64,000 nucleotides of DNA. Source: Diphasiastrum complanatum. Its lineage: Eukaryota > Streptophyta > Lycopodiopsida > Lycopodiales > Lycopodiaceae. The translations under genes were made by a program, and so were the position numbers. The stretch spans positions 100,840,433-100,904,432 of the forward strand of contig CM055092.1 in assembly GCA_029204225.1 (NCBI GenBank). Reading direction: 5' to 3'. This document shows, in pieces, positions 1 through 11,399 of the stretch (positions within the stretch are counted from its first letter, which is position 1; every line of letters begins with the position of its first letter). The notes under the pieces are model-generated. The model worked only from the letters and a program-made list of their open reading frames with translations. It searched no databases and was not told the DNA's origin.

Positions 1-465
1 GAATAAGTTGGACGAGACAAAATAAAATAAATGGATTCTTGAATGATGCTAATCATCACGGCGGTTCTCAATTTTGCCTTTCAATGTTTGAATGCGTATT
101 TGAATGTTTGCCTTAGTGTACTGTGTGATGGATGTTTGATGATGGATCATGGATAAATCATAGATTACAATGCTAAGTGGACGTTAAAACAGGGGAAGCT
201 AGTTTGTGAAGCTTGAATTGTGTGTCCATTCAACATTGTCATGTGCACTTGTGATTCTGTTGACACTAATTTGGTTTCAGGCTTCAGCTTTCTACAAGCA
301 ATAGTGAACTTTAGAATGTATGTATTCATTAACAATCTAATATCTATAAGATTTTAAAGACATTTTGACCATAATATGCATTTTTTCATCACTTTTTTTT
401 TATCAGCGGTATTCATTCTAGATATTACTACAGCTACTGTTCCATCTGATCGGGCCTGAATATTT
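1..465. other. AT-rich non-coding sequence
   Basis: No open frame with coding character, RNA gene or repeat end was recognised here. It is the left flank of the small hAT element that begins at 474. Confidence 0.5.
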
Positions 466-473
466 GATTAGAC

Positions 474-1039
474 CAGAGTTGCAAATTCCGTTCCGGAACG
501 CGATCCGGGAAATCCAATTAGGGTTTCTCGGAACACAATTTTGTTTTTTTGTTTTTTTTGGGTGCCAAAAGGGTATCAGATTAAGGGTGTTTTCAAGAGC
601 AATTCACTTATCTAGTTTGCTCCGAGTTCCAAGAGGAGTACGGTCCAATTTTGGGCCATTAAGTGATCTTTATTGAACATCTCTATTTCTGTATTATGTG
701 AAATGAAATCACATGGAACCTTATTAAATGCCAGCAAACTGACAAAAAATTATGAAGCATAAGCACACATCTCAGAAGCATAAAGCACAAGCATCCCTTT
801 CGAACGGTCGTTGTGTGTGTGAGTTCTCTGTGTCGGGAGTCTTTAATCTTCTTTCATATGCCATTTGTAACAGAGTTTATAGTTGTTTCAACTCCAATCT
901 TGGATTGTAATCATTCCATCATGTCCACCATCCAAGTACTATTAAATATCAAAAAAAAAACTGGCCATTAGTCTTTTTTTTCACAAAAAAAAATAAATTT
1001 CGCGATCTGGGTCGCGGATCGCGATCCGCTGCAACTCTG
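474..1039. mobile_element. Non-autonomous hAT element (MITE), 566 bp
   Basis: The element is bounded by 10-bp terminal inverted repeats, CAGAGTTGCA at 474-483 and its exact complement at 1030-1039. A perfect 8-bp target duplication, GATTAGAC, lies at 466-473 and 1040-1047. An 8-bp duplication with CAGNG-type ends is diagnostic of the hAT superfamily. The subterminal parts carry GC-rich palindromic motifs built on GCGATCCG (about 488-510 and 1000-1029), which is usual for transposase-binding regions. There is no transposase; the 70-aa open frame inside has no recognisable domain. It must have been mobilised by a relative, and its ends differ from those of the large hAT at 42886-48470, so it belongs to another family. 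Confidence 0.88.
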
Positions 1040-1047
1040 GATTAGAC

Positions 1048-3180
1048 TATCACTAAGTGATTTTTATCACCTATCCAACAGACTTGAGATAGCAACGTAT
1101 CGCTACGCCTTCTACATGTGCTTCGTCTAGTTCTTACATGGATATGATTCTTCTAGATTAGATCAGATTGATGAGCACATAATTTCCATGAAACATCTGT
1201 ACAGGAGCAGCACATTTCATTTGCATCGATGCTGATTGAAATATGGGACCTCATCAGGCAGTTGATTCCTCATTATTACAAGGGGTTATGTTTCTAACCT
1301 AAGTATTATTCTATCTGAGGTGCTGTCCGTTCTGTTTCTGCTTTTGTTCCAGTTTCTCTTCCAGTTGCACATCTAAATTATGCTTTAGATCATCTCGAAA
1401 TGTGAAATTGGAGTTGTTTGTTGAATAGGTTCATATGCCAACTGCATCCAAGATTTACTTGGTACAGTTGCTTTATGAAAACCATCAAAAGCGCAACTCC
1501 AATAAGGCAGATTGTTCAATATTCTGGAGTTCCAGCAGTTCCACATCACATATGAGTCTGCTCTTATTGTACAGTAGCTTATTTTTTTGACATTTACACT
1601 ATAAAAATTTCAAGGGGAAGCAAAAAAAATTACGAAAAAGTAAAAAAGCAAAAAAAAATAAAATTGCATTCCAGAAAACCCTAACCCTAAATTCCAGAAC
1701 ACCTTCTGGAACTCATAATACAATTATGATTCGGAAAAATACTTTTCCCACTTCAATTTGAATTTCCTACACTTGGGCTTAAATAGTGAGAAATGTGACG
1801 TTAACTCTACCTTAATTATACTCTCTACTGGACAACACTTTTGGGCATGCAATTATCTGAAAATGAGACTCAAATTTGCACTTATGAGAAATTTGAGAGA
1901 ACATTTTTTCGGTTTATATTTAAATTTTCTTCAGTTATTGCTCATTTTGGATATTAAAAAGCTACGTAATTCTCTAGGTTTTCAGACACTAATGTGCCCA
2001 AACCATTTTGAAAAAGAAAAAGAAAAATCAACCCTAGTTGTTGAACCAGCCGTAATTGAGTTCAAAATTTGACAAACAGTAGCTGGTTATTAGTGGTATG
2101 AAAGAGCAAAACTAGAAACTTTATGAAATAAAAAATTGGAACCTTAAATTTCGATTGTAGAGTGGTGCAAGTGTCATCGGTGGCATTGGAAGTTCTTTGT
2201 CTCTCCCAACTGGAGGTGATGTAGAAGCCAAAGCTTGTGTTGAACATGAGGGATTTTCTCCCAAAGAGTTGTGTAATTCTCCCAAGTTTGGGCCTGATCT
2301 AATTGTTGGCCCAAAAACACCCCATCTTGATGGTTTGCGAGGATTCTCCAAGATGGCATTTACATTCTGCCTAAGTTGAATCAAACGAGCACCATTCTGC
2401 ACTTACATTGACGGCTGGTTTCAATTGCATCATGCATACAAATTGTAAATGGTTTTCCATCAAATGCAATCAAATTGTGACTTGCCACATAATGGCATCT
2501 ATAAAGAGACTGACAAGAAGGTCCATCATATGCAACATTATTGAAGTGCAAAAAAGACAACTTCATTGTTATGAAATGAATCACATATATTGATATCAAT
2601 GAAGAACAACGGCTATAGCCCTACAAGCAGTAGCCAAGCATAGACAAGATCTCCCACGAAGAGCCCAAGCAATACCTGTTAGAAGAGAAGCAATCCAATA
2701 ATCTACCTAATGACTAAATGATAGCCCTATATATATTATATACTATCTAGAAACCTTCTAGTGGTTAGGGCAGATTAGGGTACTTGGGGCCTATAGGAAA
2801 TGCCCTTAATGGAAACTAGCCCAAGGCCTTAAGGTATGCTGATTAGAGCAACTAGCGATTAGGGTTAGGGGAGGAGGATGAGTCCATAACACTCCTTGCA
2901 TTACAAAATATTGCCCTCAATTTTGGGCTCAAAAAAAATACTAAACCCTAAAACCTAGAAGAAAGGCCCCCAAATAATCGGTGTGGAAATACCCAATTGT
3001 GAACAAATGGGAAAATAGAACTATCAAAAGATGCATGCACCAATGGAGATATTGAAGGAAAGAACATAAGTCATCACAACAAGTATTGCAAAAGCAAAAC
3101 ACAAAATCCACAAAGCATAATACATCAACAATGAATCATGCTATAAATGTACCTCTAATGTAATGGACAACATGATATTA
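1048..3180. other. Non-coding sequence, no clear element
   Basis: The stretch is AT-rich with poly(A)/poly(T) runs and no RNA gene or element end that I can recognise. One short exon-like frame (2157-2379) is listed separately. Short telomere-like strings near 1680 and 2865 are only two units long. Confidence 0.4.
2157..2379 (+). other. Exon-like open frame, unknown
   Basis: A frame of about 73 codons stays open from an acceptor-like site (TTTCGATTGTAG, ending about 2160) to a TGA near 2379. Its translation is low in repeats and contains Gly/Ser-rich and Pro-Lys segments. I do not recognise a domain. It could be an exon of a dispersed gene or a chance frame; nothing beside it confirms a gene. 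Confidence 0.15.
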
Positions 3181-3204
3181 TTGAAATGTACGCGTTCTAA
3201 CTCT

Positions 3205-3738
3205 AAAATAAAAAGAGATAGTAGCAATCTGTATCCATATCGGGCCAAAGGTGCTAGACCTCTTTTTGCTAGCTGGATCTCTGCCAGAACTATTTATTGC
3301 TGAGCTGGAATCAAAGAGGTTGTCTATTGTTCGTTGTCTGACAGATCCAAACTGCTGTTTCAGACCTGAGATCACTGCTATTAAAATATGTTCGTTGCTG
3401 CAGATCTGTCTACTATAGTATCTGATTGTTGGAGACAGGTTGATCGCTGCTGGATTGGTCACTACTATACATGATTGCTGATCTACAGACCTGCTGACTA
3501 ATCGATTGATGTCTGTTTGCTGAGACAGATCTGATCTGTTCACTGAAATCAGATCTGATCTAATTGCTAGACTGTTTTTACTAAGACATGAAGTAGTTTT
3601 CTGAAGCAGATCGCTACACTGTCTGAAAGAAGACCTGGATCTGAGCTGAACCTAGTTTCTGAGACAAAAATAGCTGAAGTTTGGCAATATAATGATTGCT
3701 GAAAAATCAGGCTGTTGGAACTGTTAAACATAAGTACA
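3205..3738 (+). other. 5' leader of copia relic C1
   Basis: A tract rich in CAGATCTG and GATCGCTG words precedes the gag start. The same word usage, in reverse, and a matching stretch just before gag occur in the minus-strand copia at 62.9-63.5 kb, so this is that family's untranslated leader. No 5' LTR or PBS was found, so the left end is truncated and its position is approximate. Confidence 0.45.
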
Positions 3739-4229
3739 ATGGCAGGATTGAATGATGTTGTGTTGCCAAAGTCTAGTGGAACGAACTACTCAGGAAGCAA
3801 CATGATATGGAGAAGAATCAATCAAAACGATCAAAAGATGGAAGGAAAGTAGTTCGAAACTGCTTTGTTTGTGGAAAATCAGGGTATTATGCAAAGGAGT
3901 GATGGCACAACAAGTTCAAGAAGAAGCTGAATTTTGCTGAAGAAGAAGAAGCATCTAATGCAAAATTAAGTGCTTTGGTTCTTGAAGACTATGAGTTTGT
4001 TTCGGCATCGACATCTTCTGGTGGTGGTTTCTCGAAGGAAGAAGATTGTTGGTTTATTGATTCACGAGCTTCGAAGCATATGACACCTAGACGAGACTGG
4101 CTATCTAATTTTCAAAAATTAGATGATAGGTTAAATGTGAAGTAGGGAAATAATTACACATATAATATAAAAGGAGTTGGAGAAGTACAGGTTCAACTAC
4201 CTTTAGGGAATATTGGAGACATAAAGGAC
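3739..4229 (+). pseudogene. Copia C1 gag-protease remnant
   Basis: The gag start (MAGLNDVVLP) matches the minus-strand copy at 62.87 kb, but most of gag is deleted: after about 15 codons the sequence jumps towards the nucleocapsid. The zinc knuckle is degraded. Its two first Cys (CFVCG) remain, the His is Tyr, and the last Cys codon is a stop. The aspartic protease motif near 4055 reads D-S-R-A-S instead of D-S-G-A-S, so the catalytic loop has lost its Gly. A further TAG sits near 4143 in the pre-integrase region. This part cannot give a working product; it shows only the 5' end of a dead Ty1/copia polyprotein. Confidence 0.75.
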
Positions 4230-5051
4230 GTGCGTTATGTACTAGGAATCAAGAAAAACTTACTCTCAGTATCAGCTATTGCGAAGCAACACATGGTGGT
4301 GCAGTTTGATGAAGAGCGGTGTCTCATCAAGAGGAAGGATAATGAAGTAGTAGCTGAGGGCATACTTGCAGTACGATTGTACAAACTTCAGGCTCAGGTG
4401 GTGGATCATCATGTAAGTGCTGCGGATATTCGATCAGTGAGTAAGTTATGGCACGAAAGGTTCGGACATCTGAAATACAAAAGTCTACAAGTCTTGAGGA
4501 AGTACAACATGGTTACAAGTTTACCTCAAGTTGTTTCTGATCACAAGATTTGTGAAGGCTGTGTCTTAGGCAAGCATGAAATGAAGAAATTTTTGCCCAG
4601 TACATTCAAGGCGAAAAATGTTCTAGAACTTGTTCATATAGATTTGTGTGGTCCTATGAAAACTCAGTCTTATGGGGGAGCAAGCTACTTCATGGTGTTT
4701 GTGGATGACTATTCTAGGAAGACATGGATCTATCTTCTCAAGAATACGGGTGAAGTGTTCAAGTATTTCACATGGTTTAAGACACAAGTGGAGAACAAAA
4801 CATATAGACAAATCAAGATACTCCGCTTGGACAAACGGGGAGAGTATATTTCTACGGAATTTCAGGTGTTTTGTGAGGATTATCGTATAAAGAGACAATT
4901 TGCGAACATGGACATGCCTCAACAAAATGGAGCTGCGGAAAGAAAGAACCGGTCTATAGTGGAAACTGCGAGGAGTATGCCCAAGAGTAAGAATCTTCCA
5001 AATATGTTTTGGGGTGAAGTAGTTAAGACGACAATTTATCTTTTGAATTGA
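4230..5051 (+). pseudogene. Copia C1 integrase
   Basis: A 273-codon open piece of a Ty1/copia polyprotein. In order it shows the pre-integrase linker, the HHCC zinc-binding region (LWHERFGH, then CEGCVLGK), and the DDE catalytic core, with the first Asp in HIDLCGP, the second in LRLDKRGEY and the Glu in NGAAERKNR. The core would insert the element cDNA into chromosomal DNA. The usual Gly-Gly after the second Asp reads Arg-Gly. The frame ends at a TGA just after the YLLN motif, where the family normally continues; the following bases resume the same protein (RSP.KVVE-like). It lies between a broken protease and a frameshifted RT. Confidence 0.85.
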
Positions 5052-5611
5052 AGTCCTACAAAGGTTGTAGAGAATCAGACTCCAGAGGAAGCTTACACAG
5101 GTCAAAAACCAGATGTAAGTCATTTGAGAGTGTTTGGTAGTATTGCTTATGCTCACAAAACTAAAGATTCTAGGAGCAAGTTGGATCCTAAGGCGACCAA
5201 GTGTTTATTCCTTGGATATGATAGTCAAGAGAAGGGATATAGGTTGGAGGAATCTCTATATTGTGTGACAAGTTATTATAGGAGCCTGAATCGACACATG
5301 TATCGCCTACGCCAATTCAAGTACCTAGAGTGACCTTGGTTGAGAAAGGAAAGAGGAAGGAGAGATCAAGTATATGGGATGCTTATTCACCTCCTACTTC
5401 ACGAGGCAGGAAGCATCCTACATCAAAAGCTAGAAGATTGCCTAGATGGTACTATCAAACTAACGAGGATAGTGTCATTATGGAATAGGGAGAGTCCCAT
5501 ACGCATGGAACTAGGAGATCAACTAGGCTTGAAAAGCAACATGAAGATCCGGATCAACAAGAGGATCGACAGGAGGATCATCATGAAGATGGGGATGTAC
5601 ATTTTGCATAT
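5052..5611 (+). pseudogene. Copia C1 integrase C-terminus and linker
   Basis: After the stop at about 5049 the polyprotein continues in frame as the integrase C-terminal part. The typical copia motif RVFGSIAY is at about 5127 and FLGY at about 5210, followed by frameshifts. From about 5290 to 5610 the reading changes frame more than once and holds the hydrophilic linker to reverse transcriptase. No active site lies here. Confidence 0.6.
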
Positions 5612-6755
5612 ATGGCCACAATATTGGAAACCAAGGATCCATCTACTTTCAGAGAGGCTGAAAAAGAGGATATTTGGAGGAAAGCTATGGATGAGGAGTA
5701 CGACTCAATCATAAAGAACAAGACTTGGAGAGTTGTTCGATTACCTACAGGTAAAAAGGGCATTGGATGCAAGTGGGTCTATAGAACTACGTACAAATCA
5801 GATGGTTCTATAGATAAACATAAGAAAAAAATGGTGGCAAAAGGTTATGCTCAACAGGAAGGGATTGACTATGAAGAAACTTTGCACCAGTTGCTAAGTC
5901 TACTACTATGAGGATGGTTTTATCATTGACAGCTCAGTTTGGATGGGATATTCAACAAATGGATGTGAAGAGTGCATTCCTAAATGGATTTCTAGAGGAG
6001 GAAGTCTACATGGAGCAGCCAGAAGGATACATAGTAGCAGGACATGAAGACAAGGTTTGCAAGTTGGAAAAGGCACTATATGGAGGAGTAGTAATTCGGA
6101 GCATACACTTTATGTTTTGATCAGGGATGGTCATATTGTAATTGTATTGATGTACGTGGATGACCTTGTTATTACATGATCAGATCATAGTATGTATCAA
6201 AAAAGATCTCTCATTGGAGTTTGACATGAAAGATCTTGGTTCACTACAATATTTTCTTGGTGCTCATGAACTTCTTAAAAAGTTCAGTATGTCAGAGTGC
6301 AAGCCTATTTCTATACCGTATGATAGTGGATGTAAGCTTACTAAAGCTGAGGAGGATCAGGATGTAGATGAGACGTTATGTAGAAAGCTTGTTGGAACAT
6401 TAAACTATCTAACTACTACGAGACTAGATATTGCTTATGCTGTGAATATGGTTAGTCAGTTTATGGCTAAGCCTAAGCAGAGTCATTGGAGAGCTGCTAA
6501 GCGGATACTCAGATATATCCAGGGTAAGATCTACTACAGTTATGTTTTTAGTCTTGATTCTAGTGCTATCTCTTGGGATTCAAAGAAGCAGAGCATACTA
6601 TCCCATTATCATCTAGAGAGGCAAAATACTAAGCTACTACGAGTGCGGCAAGTGAAGCAATATGGTGATGAAGGATTCTACATGATCTGCATATGGTACA
6701 AGATTCACCTACAAAGATGATGACAATCCATAATAGCATTAGGATAGCAAGGTGG
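5612..6755 (+). pseudogene. Copia C1 reverse transcriptase-RNase H remnant
   Basis: The RT starts with the conserved copia block (CKWVYRTTYKSDGS near 5770). A frameshift follows YEETL near 5885, and the frame resumes with [24 protein letters not shown] near 5960, written here only as a location. The LKQAPRAWY region after ALYG (about 6080) is deleted, and the catalytic YVDD is kept near 6155. The thumb and connection follow (6190-6510, KRILRYIQG). RNase H is cut down: a frame change near 6560 removes the usual Asp/Glu residues, and the sequence fades out near 6755 with no polypurine tract or 3' LTR. A sister copy lies on the minus strand at 60.3-62.9 kb. Confidence 0.8.
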
Positions 6756-7701
6756 GTGTGGCTGCTGTGGTTATGTCTGCTGGGTGCTGATGCAATCGCT
6801 CACCTGCATCTATCTTTTCTTTGAAGATGATGCATATGGAGAAGAGCTCATATCGCCTGCATCTCTGTTCTTTAATGATGTTGTTGAAGAATATGGAGAA
6901 TAGCATATACCAACAATGCCCAAAGTGCTGAGCTTCTTTTTGTTAGTCTGGCAGGCAATTTCAGAAGCAATAATTTCAAGCAAATTCAATATTTGACTTT
7001 TTATCACAATTCAATTCTTAAGAGATGAATAGTTAATAAAAAGTTCGCACATAGTACATGAAAAGTTTAATGGAATGTGGAGGTGAACAATCAAACGACG
7101 TGCGAGCTGCCACATAAAACATGCACATCTTGCCCGATGTGCATCAATAATGTGGCGACTCGTTATTGGTTGTGGCCAATGGGAGGGCCATTACCATAAA
7201 TAATCAGAGACTCGGTTAGAGAGTGGCGGAGTCCACGAGTTGCCTAACGACTCGATTATTTATGGTAATGAAGGGCGAATACTTAAAGGTGCCAACCATT
7301 AGTTAGCTGATGAATGTAGTGACCCACAAACCCCATTATCTTTAATGGGTTTCAATTAATTAATTGTTATCACTAACAGTTGTAGTGTAATAGTGGTAGC
7401 TATTTAAATGGACCAAATGAAGGCCTTTAACTAATGGGTGGCACTTTTTGTACATTTTTCTTGAATAATTTGGAGGTTGACTCATAAAAAAACATGATTT
7501 TGGGCTGAAATTAGGTTGTTTACAAATAATAAAAGATTATATTTTTTCATGTCAAAGTCCCAAAACAAATGTTATTGCATTTACTTTGTATTAGTAGCAT
7601 GTTGGCATGTGGCACCCAAATAAGCTATAGCTCTAAACCAGCATTTTGTCTCGTATAACGAGACCATCACATCAAGTAAGCTATTATGTGGCCTTATAGG
7701 T
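6756..7701. other. Non-coding sequence with a perfect-arm hairpin
   Basis: No coding region was recognised. At 7189-7205 and 7254-7270 there are exactly complementary 17-bp arms (CATTACCATAAATAATC and its complement). The inner part is also partly self-complementary, so about 82 bp can fold back. The right end borders a copia LTR. Confidence 0.45.
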
Positions 7702-9049
7702 GTTGGATTTCTATCCTCTCCTAATCTCTCAACTGATCTAGATCCATTCATTTGCTATAAATACTTGTATAGTCGCATACTCTGCAAAAATACATGTGTT
7801 TTCGAACAGTCTGCAAAAATACACAAAAATGGCAAATAGGTATCAGCTCGACAAACCTCGAATCAACAATCGTCGAATCTGCTTCAATCGACATCTATCG
7901 AACTCGTCGAAGGCACTCGAATCGACAGTTGTTGACCCTATTCGAATTGACAATTGTCGAGCCTATTGTCGAAGTTGTTATTGAGTCCACTATCAACTAT
8001 AGATTTGATTGTTGACTGTCGATTCGACCATCTATCTTCACGACTCCAAGATTTTCTCAGAATCTCCAACAGAACATTGTATTGCTACCATGTACAAATA
8101 TTCAATAGCACATTAGTATAAAAGTTAATCAATCAATCTATGAATCGATCAAACATTCAATCAGAGCGCAACTACTTGATCTTTTGAAGATCACACATCC
8201 GAATGCACTCAGACTGTACACACGCTTTCGACTTAATCGAATCGTTTCAATAAACAGAGTCATGTCAATGTCGTGTCGATTTCTTTTCGTCAGTTTTGTC
8301 TAATTCATTACATGTAGATAGCATAATTCGTAGATTGAATTGTCATTGTGACTTATTGTAAATGTTGATTGTAATGCTCTAGAACCAACTTGCTTGATTT
8401 ATTCACGTTTTCAAGGTATTCAATGAAATCGTTCATATTAATCATTGCAATTTCAAAGCTCTGATCAAGTAGAGCTATCATCAACTTATTAACAGTCATT
8501 CTTGTAGTTGTACTACTATCATGTATAAATATTCAATAGCACACCAGTATAAAGGTTCCTCAATCAATCTATGAATCGATCAAACATCCAAATATAGCGC
8601 AACTATTCAATCTTTCTCTATGTTTTCAGAGTATTGTTTCAAGAAGATCATGCATCTGAATGCACTCAGTATGTACACACACTTTCGACTTAATTGAATC
8701 ATTTTCAGTAAAGAGAGTCGTGTCTATGTCATGTCGATTGTTTTATCTTCAGTTTTGTCTGATTCATTGCAGGCAGACAATATGATTCATGGGTTGTATT
8801 GTTCTTGTGACTTACAATTAATGTTGATTGTAATGCTCTAGCATCTACTTGCCTAATGTTTCCGCATCTTTAACGATTTTGTGTGTCTCTGGAATCGATT
8901 GCATCGATCCTTGCGACTTCGATGCTCGGATCAAGTAGATCTATCATCGACTTATTGACAGTAGCTCAAATCTGATATACGTAGATTCATGCACTAAGGA
9001 ATCCTTCCACTGATTCCCGACATGGTCCTTATTTTATTTGATACTGACA
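7702..9049 (+). repeat. 5' LTR of copia derivative C2 (approximate start)
   Basis: The LTR ends next to a PBS at 9050. A TATA-like motif (CTATAAATA) sits near 7755. The region just after it, rich in TCGAC/TCGAA words (7840-8030), recurs at 10460-10620, which is the copy at the other end of the element. Inside is a head-to-tail duplication of about 440 bp, 8076-8505 and 8506-8961, recognisable by the shared phrases AAATATTCAATAGCAC and GATTGTAATGCTCTAG. The right-hand LTR copy matches only the start of one unit. The left boundary at a TGTTGG is a guess. Confidence 0.6.
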
Positions 9050-9060
9050 TGGTATCACAG
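9050..9060 (+). promoter_or_regulatory. Primer-binding site of C2
   Basis: TGGTATCACAG differs by one base from TGGTATCAGAG, the complement of the 3' end of plant initiator tRNA-Met used to prime copia reverse transcription. It directly follows an LTR ending in CA. Confidence 0.65.
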
Positions 9061-9168
9061 TATATGTTAGAGAATACTATCATATGTTATCTAAGCGATC
9101 AGTCTAATAGAACGTATAGTGTCAGAACTTTCACGTTTCGATACAAAGTAGACATTTATTGAACTGTT

Positions 9169-9890
9169 TTGAAGTCACACAATCTACTATCTACATACAT
9201 CCATCTCAAATTTTCCAATGGATTCGCAATTGAGTCTGGTCTAATGGTAGACAAGCTACATGGAACAAATTACCATCTATGGAAATTCAAGATGAAAGAA
9301 GTACTAATGGCCAAAAAAACTCAAAGAATTAGTTTCAAGTCTCGAACTAATTCCCATTGTCGATGAGCAAACCATTTCCAAATGGAAGCTTGGGGATGGT
9401 AAGGCTTTTGCCTTAATCACTCTCAGTATTTCAAACACACAGATTGGCCATATTGGACAAGCCCAAACTTCGAAAGAGGCTTGGGACATTTTGAGCACAC
9501 TCTAAGAAGTGAGAGATGTCACTTCAAAACTGCATCTCAGAAATAAATTCTTTTCACTCAGCATGTCAGAAAGTGATTCTATTCATAATCACATAAATTA
9601 ATTCAAGACTCTATTAGAGCAGATGGCGGTAATGGGTTCAGTGATTGAAGATTCAGATGTTGTCATGACCTTATTGTCTAGCTTGCCATCCTCCTATGAA
9701 GATTGGGTGATGATGATTTTGACTCACTCATAAATGACTTTGTCCATAGTTGTAACTATGTTACTGTAGGAGGAGATTCAAAGGAATGGTGCATCCTTGT
9801 CCTCCATTGAAGACTCATAGGCCCTATACACCAAGAAGGACTCAACAAATCAACAGAAGAAAAAGAATAAGACAAAAAATACTACAAAAG
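9169..9890 (+). pseudogene. Copia C2 gag remnant
   Basis: A gag polyprotein of the UBN2/retrotran_gag type, which forms the virus-like particle. The first open piece carries LHGTNYHLWKFKM, the hallmark N-terminal gag block, and ends at a frameshift near 9335. In the next frame the gag continues with KEAWDIL (about 9480), LHLRNKFFSL and LLSSLPSSYEDW (about 9670), broken by stops near 9505, 9600 and 9733. A Lys/Asn-rich stretch (9830-9960) stands where the nucleocapsid would be, without a zinc knuckle. It is followed directly by a protease remnant. Confidence 0.75.
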
Positions 9891-10019
9891 GACAAACCAC
9901 GAGATCTGGGACTTTCAAATACTAAAGTTCAACAATAATAACAAGAAACAATTGGATCAACAGGCCAATGCAACTATCGACTCGAAGCATAATGTAGCAT
10001 AATGCCTTCATGGTGAACC

Positions 10020-10400
10020 ATCGCCATGTTGAACAACTTGAGGATGGTTCCTCGATTCTGGAGTGATAGAACACATGACAAGCATCAAGAATACTTCATT
10101 GACTATTTAGCCTACATCACCAAGAAATTCGTTCACCTTCGAGACAACAATTCACACATGATCGAAGGTGAAGATACTATTAGACTGAGTTTTGAGCATG
10201 GGCAATCGAAGCTCATACAAAAAAGTTTTGGATATCCTAAATTTGATGACAAATTTATTGCCAGTCAGCAGAATGACTGATTTAGGACATAAGGTAGAGT
10301 TCGAATCAGATTCATGCAAGATTCTTGATAAATGTAAGAGAGTTTTTGAAACATGAAAGGATATCTCTCTAGGCTTACTCATTGTTACTCTACGATTGAA
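10020..10400 (+). pseudogene. Copia C2 protease remnant joined to LTR
   Basis: The motif W-F-L-D-S-G-V near 10050, followed by EHMTS, is the copia aspartic protease active site with Ala replaced by Val. Stops follow within 30 codons. Near 10270-10370 the frame gives a Gly-His-Lys-Val-Glu-Phe stretch typical of the pre-integrase region. Integrase, RT and RNase H are absent and LTR-related sequence begins near 10440, so all of pol from integrase onward has been lost. Confidence 0.6.
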
Positions 10401-10439
10401 TGTGTTTTAAGCAGTTCATTTTTTATGAATAAAGAATTA

Positions 10440-10960
10440 ATTTGGCATTATAGACTGGCACCTCAACATCTGTCGACAAACTCATTGAAGACACTCGAAT
10501 TGAGAGTTGTCGACTCTACTGGAATCGACAATTGCCTATTGTAGAAGTTGTTATCAAATCCACTATCAACTATCGATTTGACTATTGACTGTCGATTCGA
10601 ACATCTATTTTCACAACCCTATGATTTCTGCAGAATCTCCAACAGAACAGATTTTGTCCATTAGTGACTGCTAACAACATGTAGTGCCTTAATCCAAGTT
10701 GTAAATCTTATATTAAGCATTCTTGCAATTGTATTGCTACCATGTATAAATATTCAATAGCACATCAGTATAAAGGTTAATCGATCAGACATTCAATTAG
10801 AGCACAACTATTTGATTTTTCTCTCTATATCCAAATTATTGTTTCAAAAAGATAGTGCATCTGAATGCACTCAAACTGTACACACACATTTCTCAAAATC
10901 TGAATTTCTTAAGAGAGTGAGAGCAATTCAAGAAGTAGAGATATAATTTAATCTGTAATC
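10440..10960 (+). repeat. 3' LTR of C2, partial
   Basis: This matches the 5' LTR in two blocks: the TCGAC-rich block (10460-10640, compare 7845-8060) and the block starting ATTGTATTGCTACCATG (10730-10900, compare 8076-8240). About 70 extra bases between them are absent from the left copy. It fades after 10960 without a clear end or target duplication. Confidence 0.55.
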
Positions 10961-11203
10961 AACATAGTAGGATCACATCATATAACGCGACACTACTGTG
11001 AACCATTTTCAGACATAGAGTGGCAGATTAGCCACGACCTAGGAAGTATATGTTGACGTCATGCCATTAGATCAGATCTCTGTACTTCTGGGTACTTGCA
11101 TGATCTCAGCTGGTACTCTTTGGAGCGTGAGGGCAAAATAGGTTTCATTTTGCTCGTATCCCTTTCTCTCGTACTAGACCGCAAAGGAATCTCGTTCCCG
11201 AAT
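10961..11203. other. Non-coding sequence
   Basis: No feature was recognised between the C2 LTR remnant and the minisatellite. Confidence 0.35.
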
Positions 11204-11320
11204 CTTTCGTGTTCGCGAATCGTTCGTCTTTGTCTCCGTTGACTTTCGTGTTCGCAAACCATTCGTCTTCGTCTCCTTTGACTTTCGTGTTCGCGAAACT
11301 CTTCGTGTTTTGTGTCTCCA
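11204..11320. repeat. Short minisatellite, 39-bp period
   Basis: CTTTCGTGTTCGCGAA recurs at about 11204, 11243 and 11282, an exact 39-bp step, with CTCCTTTGA/CTCCGTTGA spacers. It yields an Arg/Glu/His-rich minus-strand open frame (11059-11403) that I regard as a consequence of the repeat and not as a gene. Confidence 0.65.
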
Positions 11321-11399
11321 GATTTCGAGTTTGCGAACATCTTTGTCAGGTTGAGGGCTGAAAATAACAAGGCTTTGTAGTTAGAAACATTTCGTTTCT

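Noticed and set aside
464-676. 70-aa plus-strand ORF inside the small hAT element
   Set aside because: No domain, hydrophobic low-complexity composition, and it starts outside the element; it is a chance frame.
1677-1692. Telomere-like CCCTAACCCTAAA, and TTAGGGTTAGGGG near 2864
   Set aside because: Only about two units each; too short to call an interstitial telomere.
7640-7670. Short palindrome GTCTCGTATAACGAGAC
   Set aside because: Arms of only six or seven bases; expected by chance at this scale.
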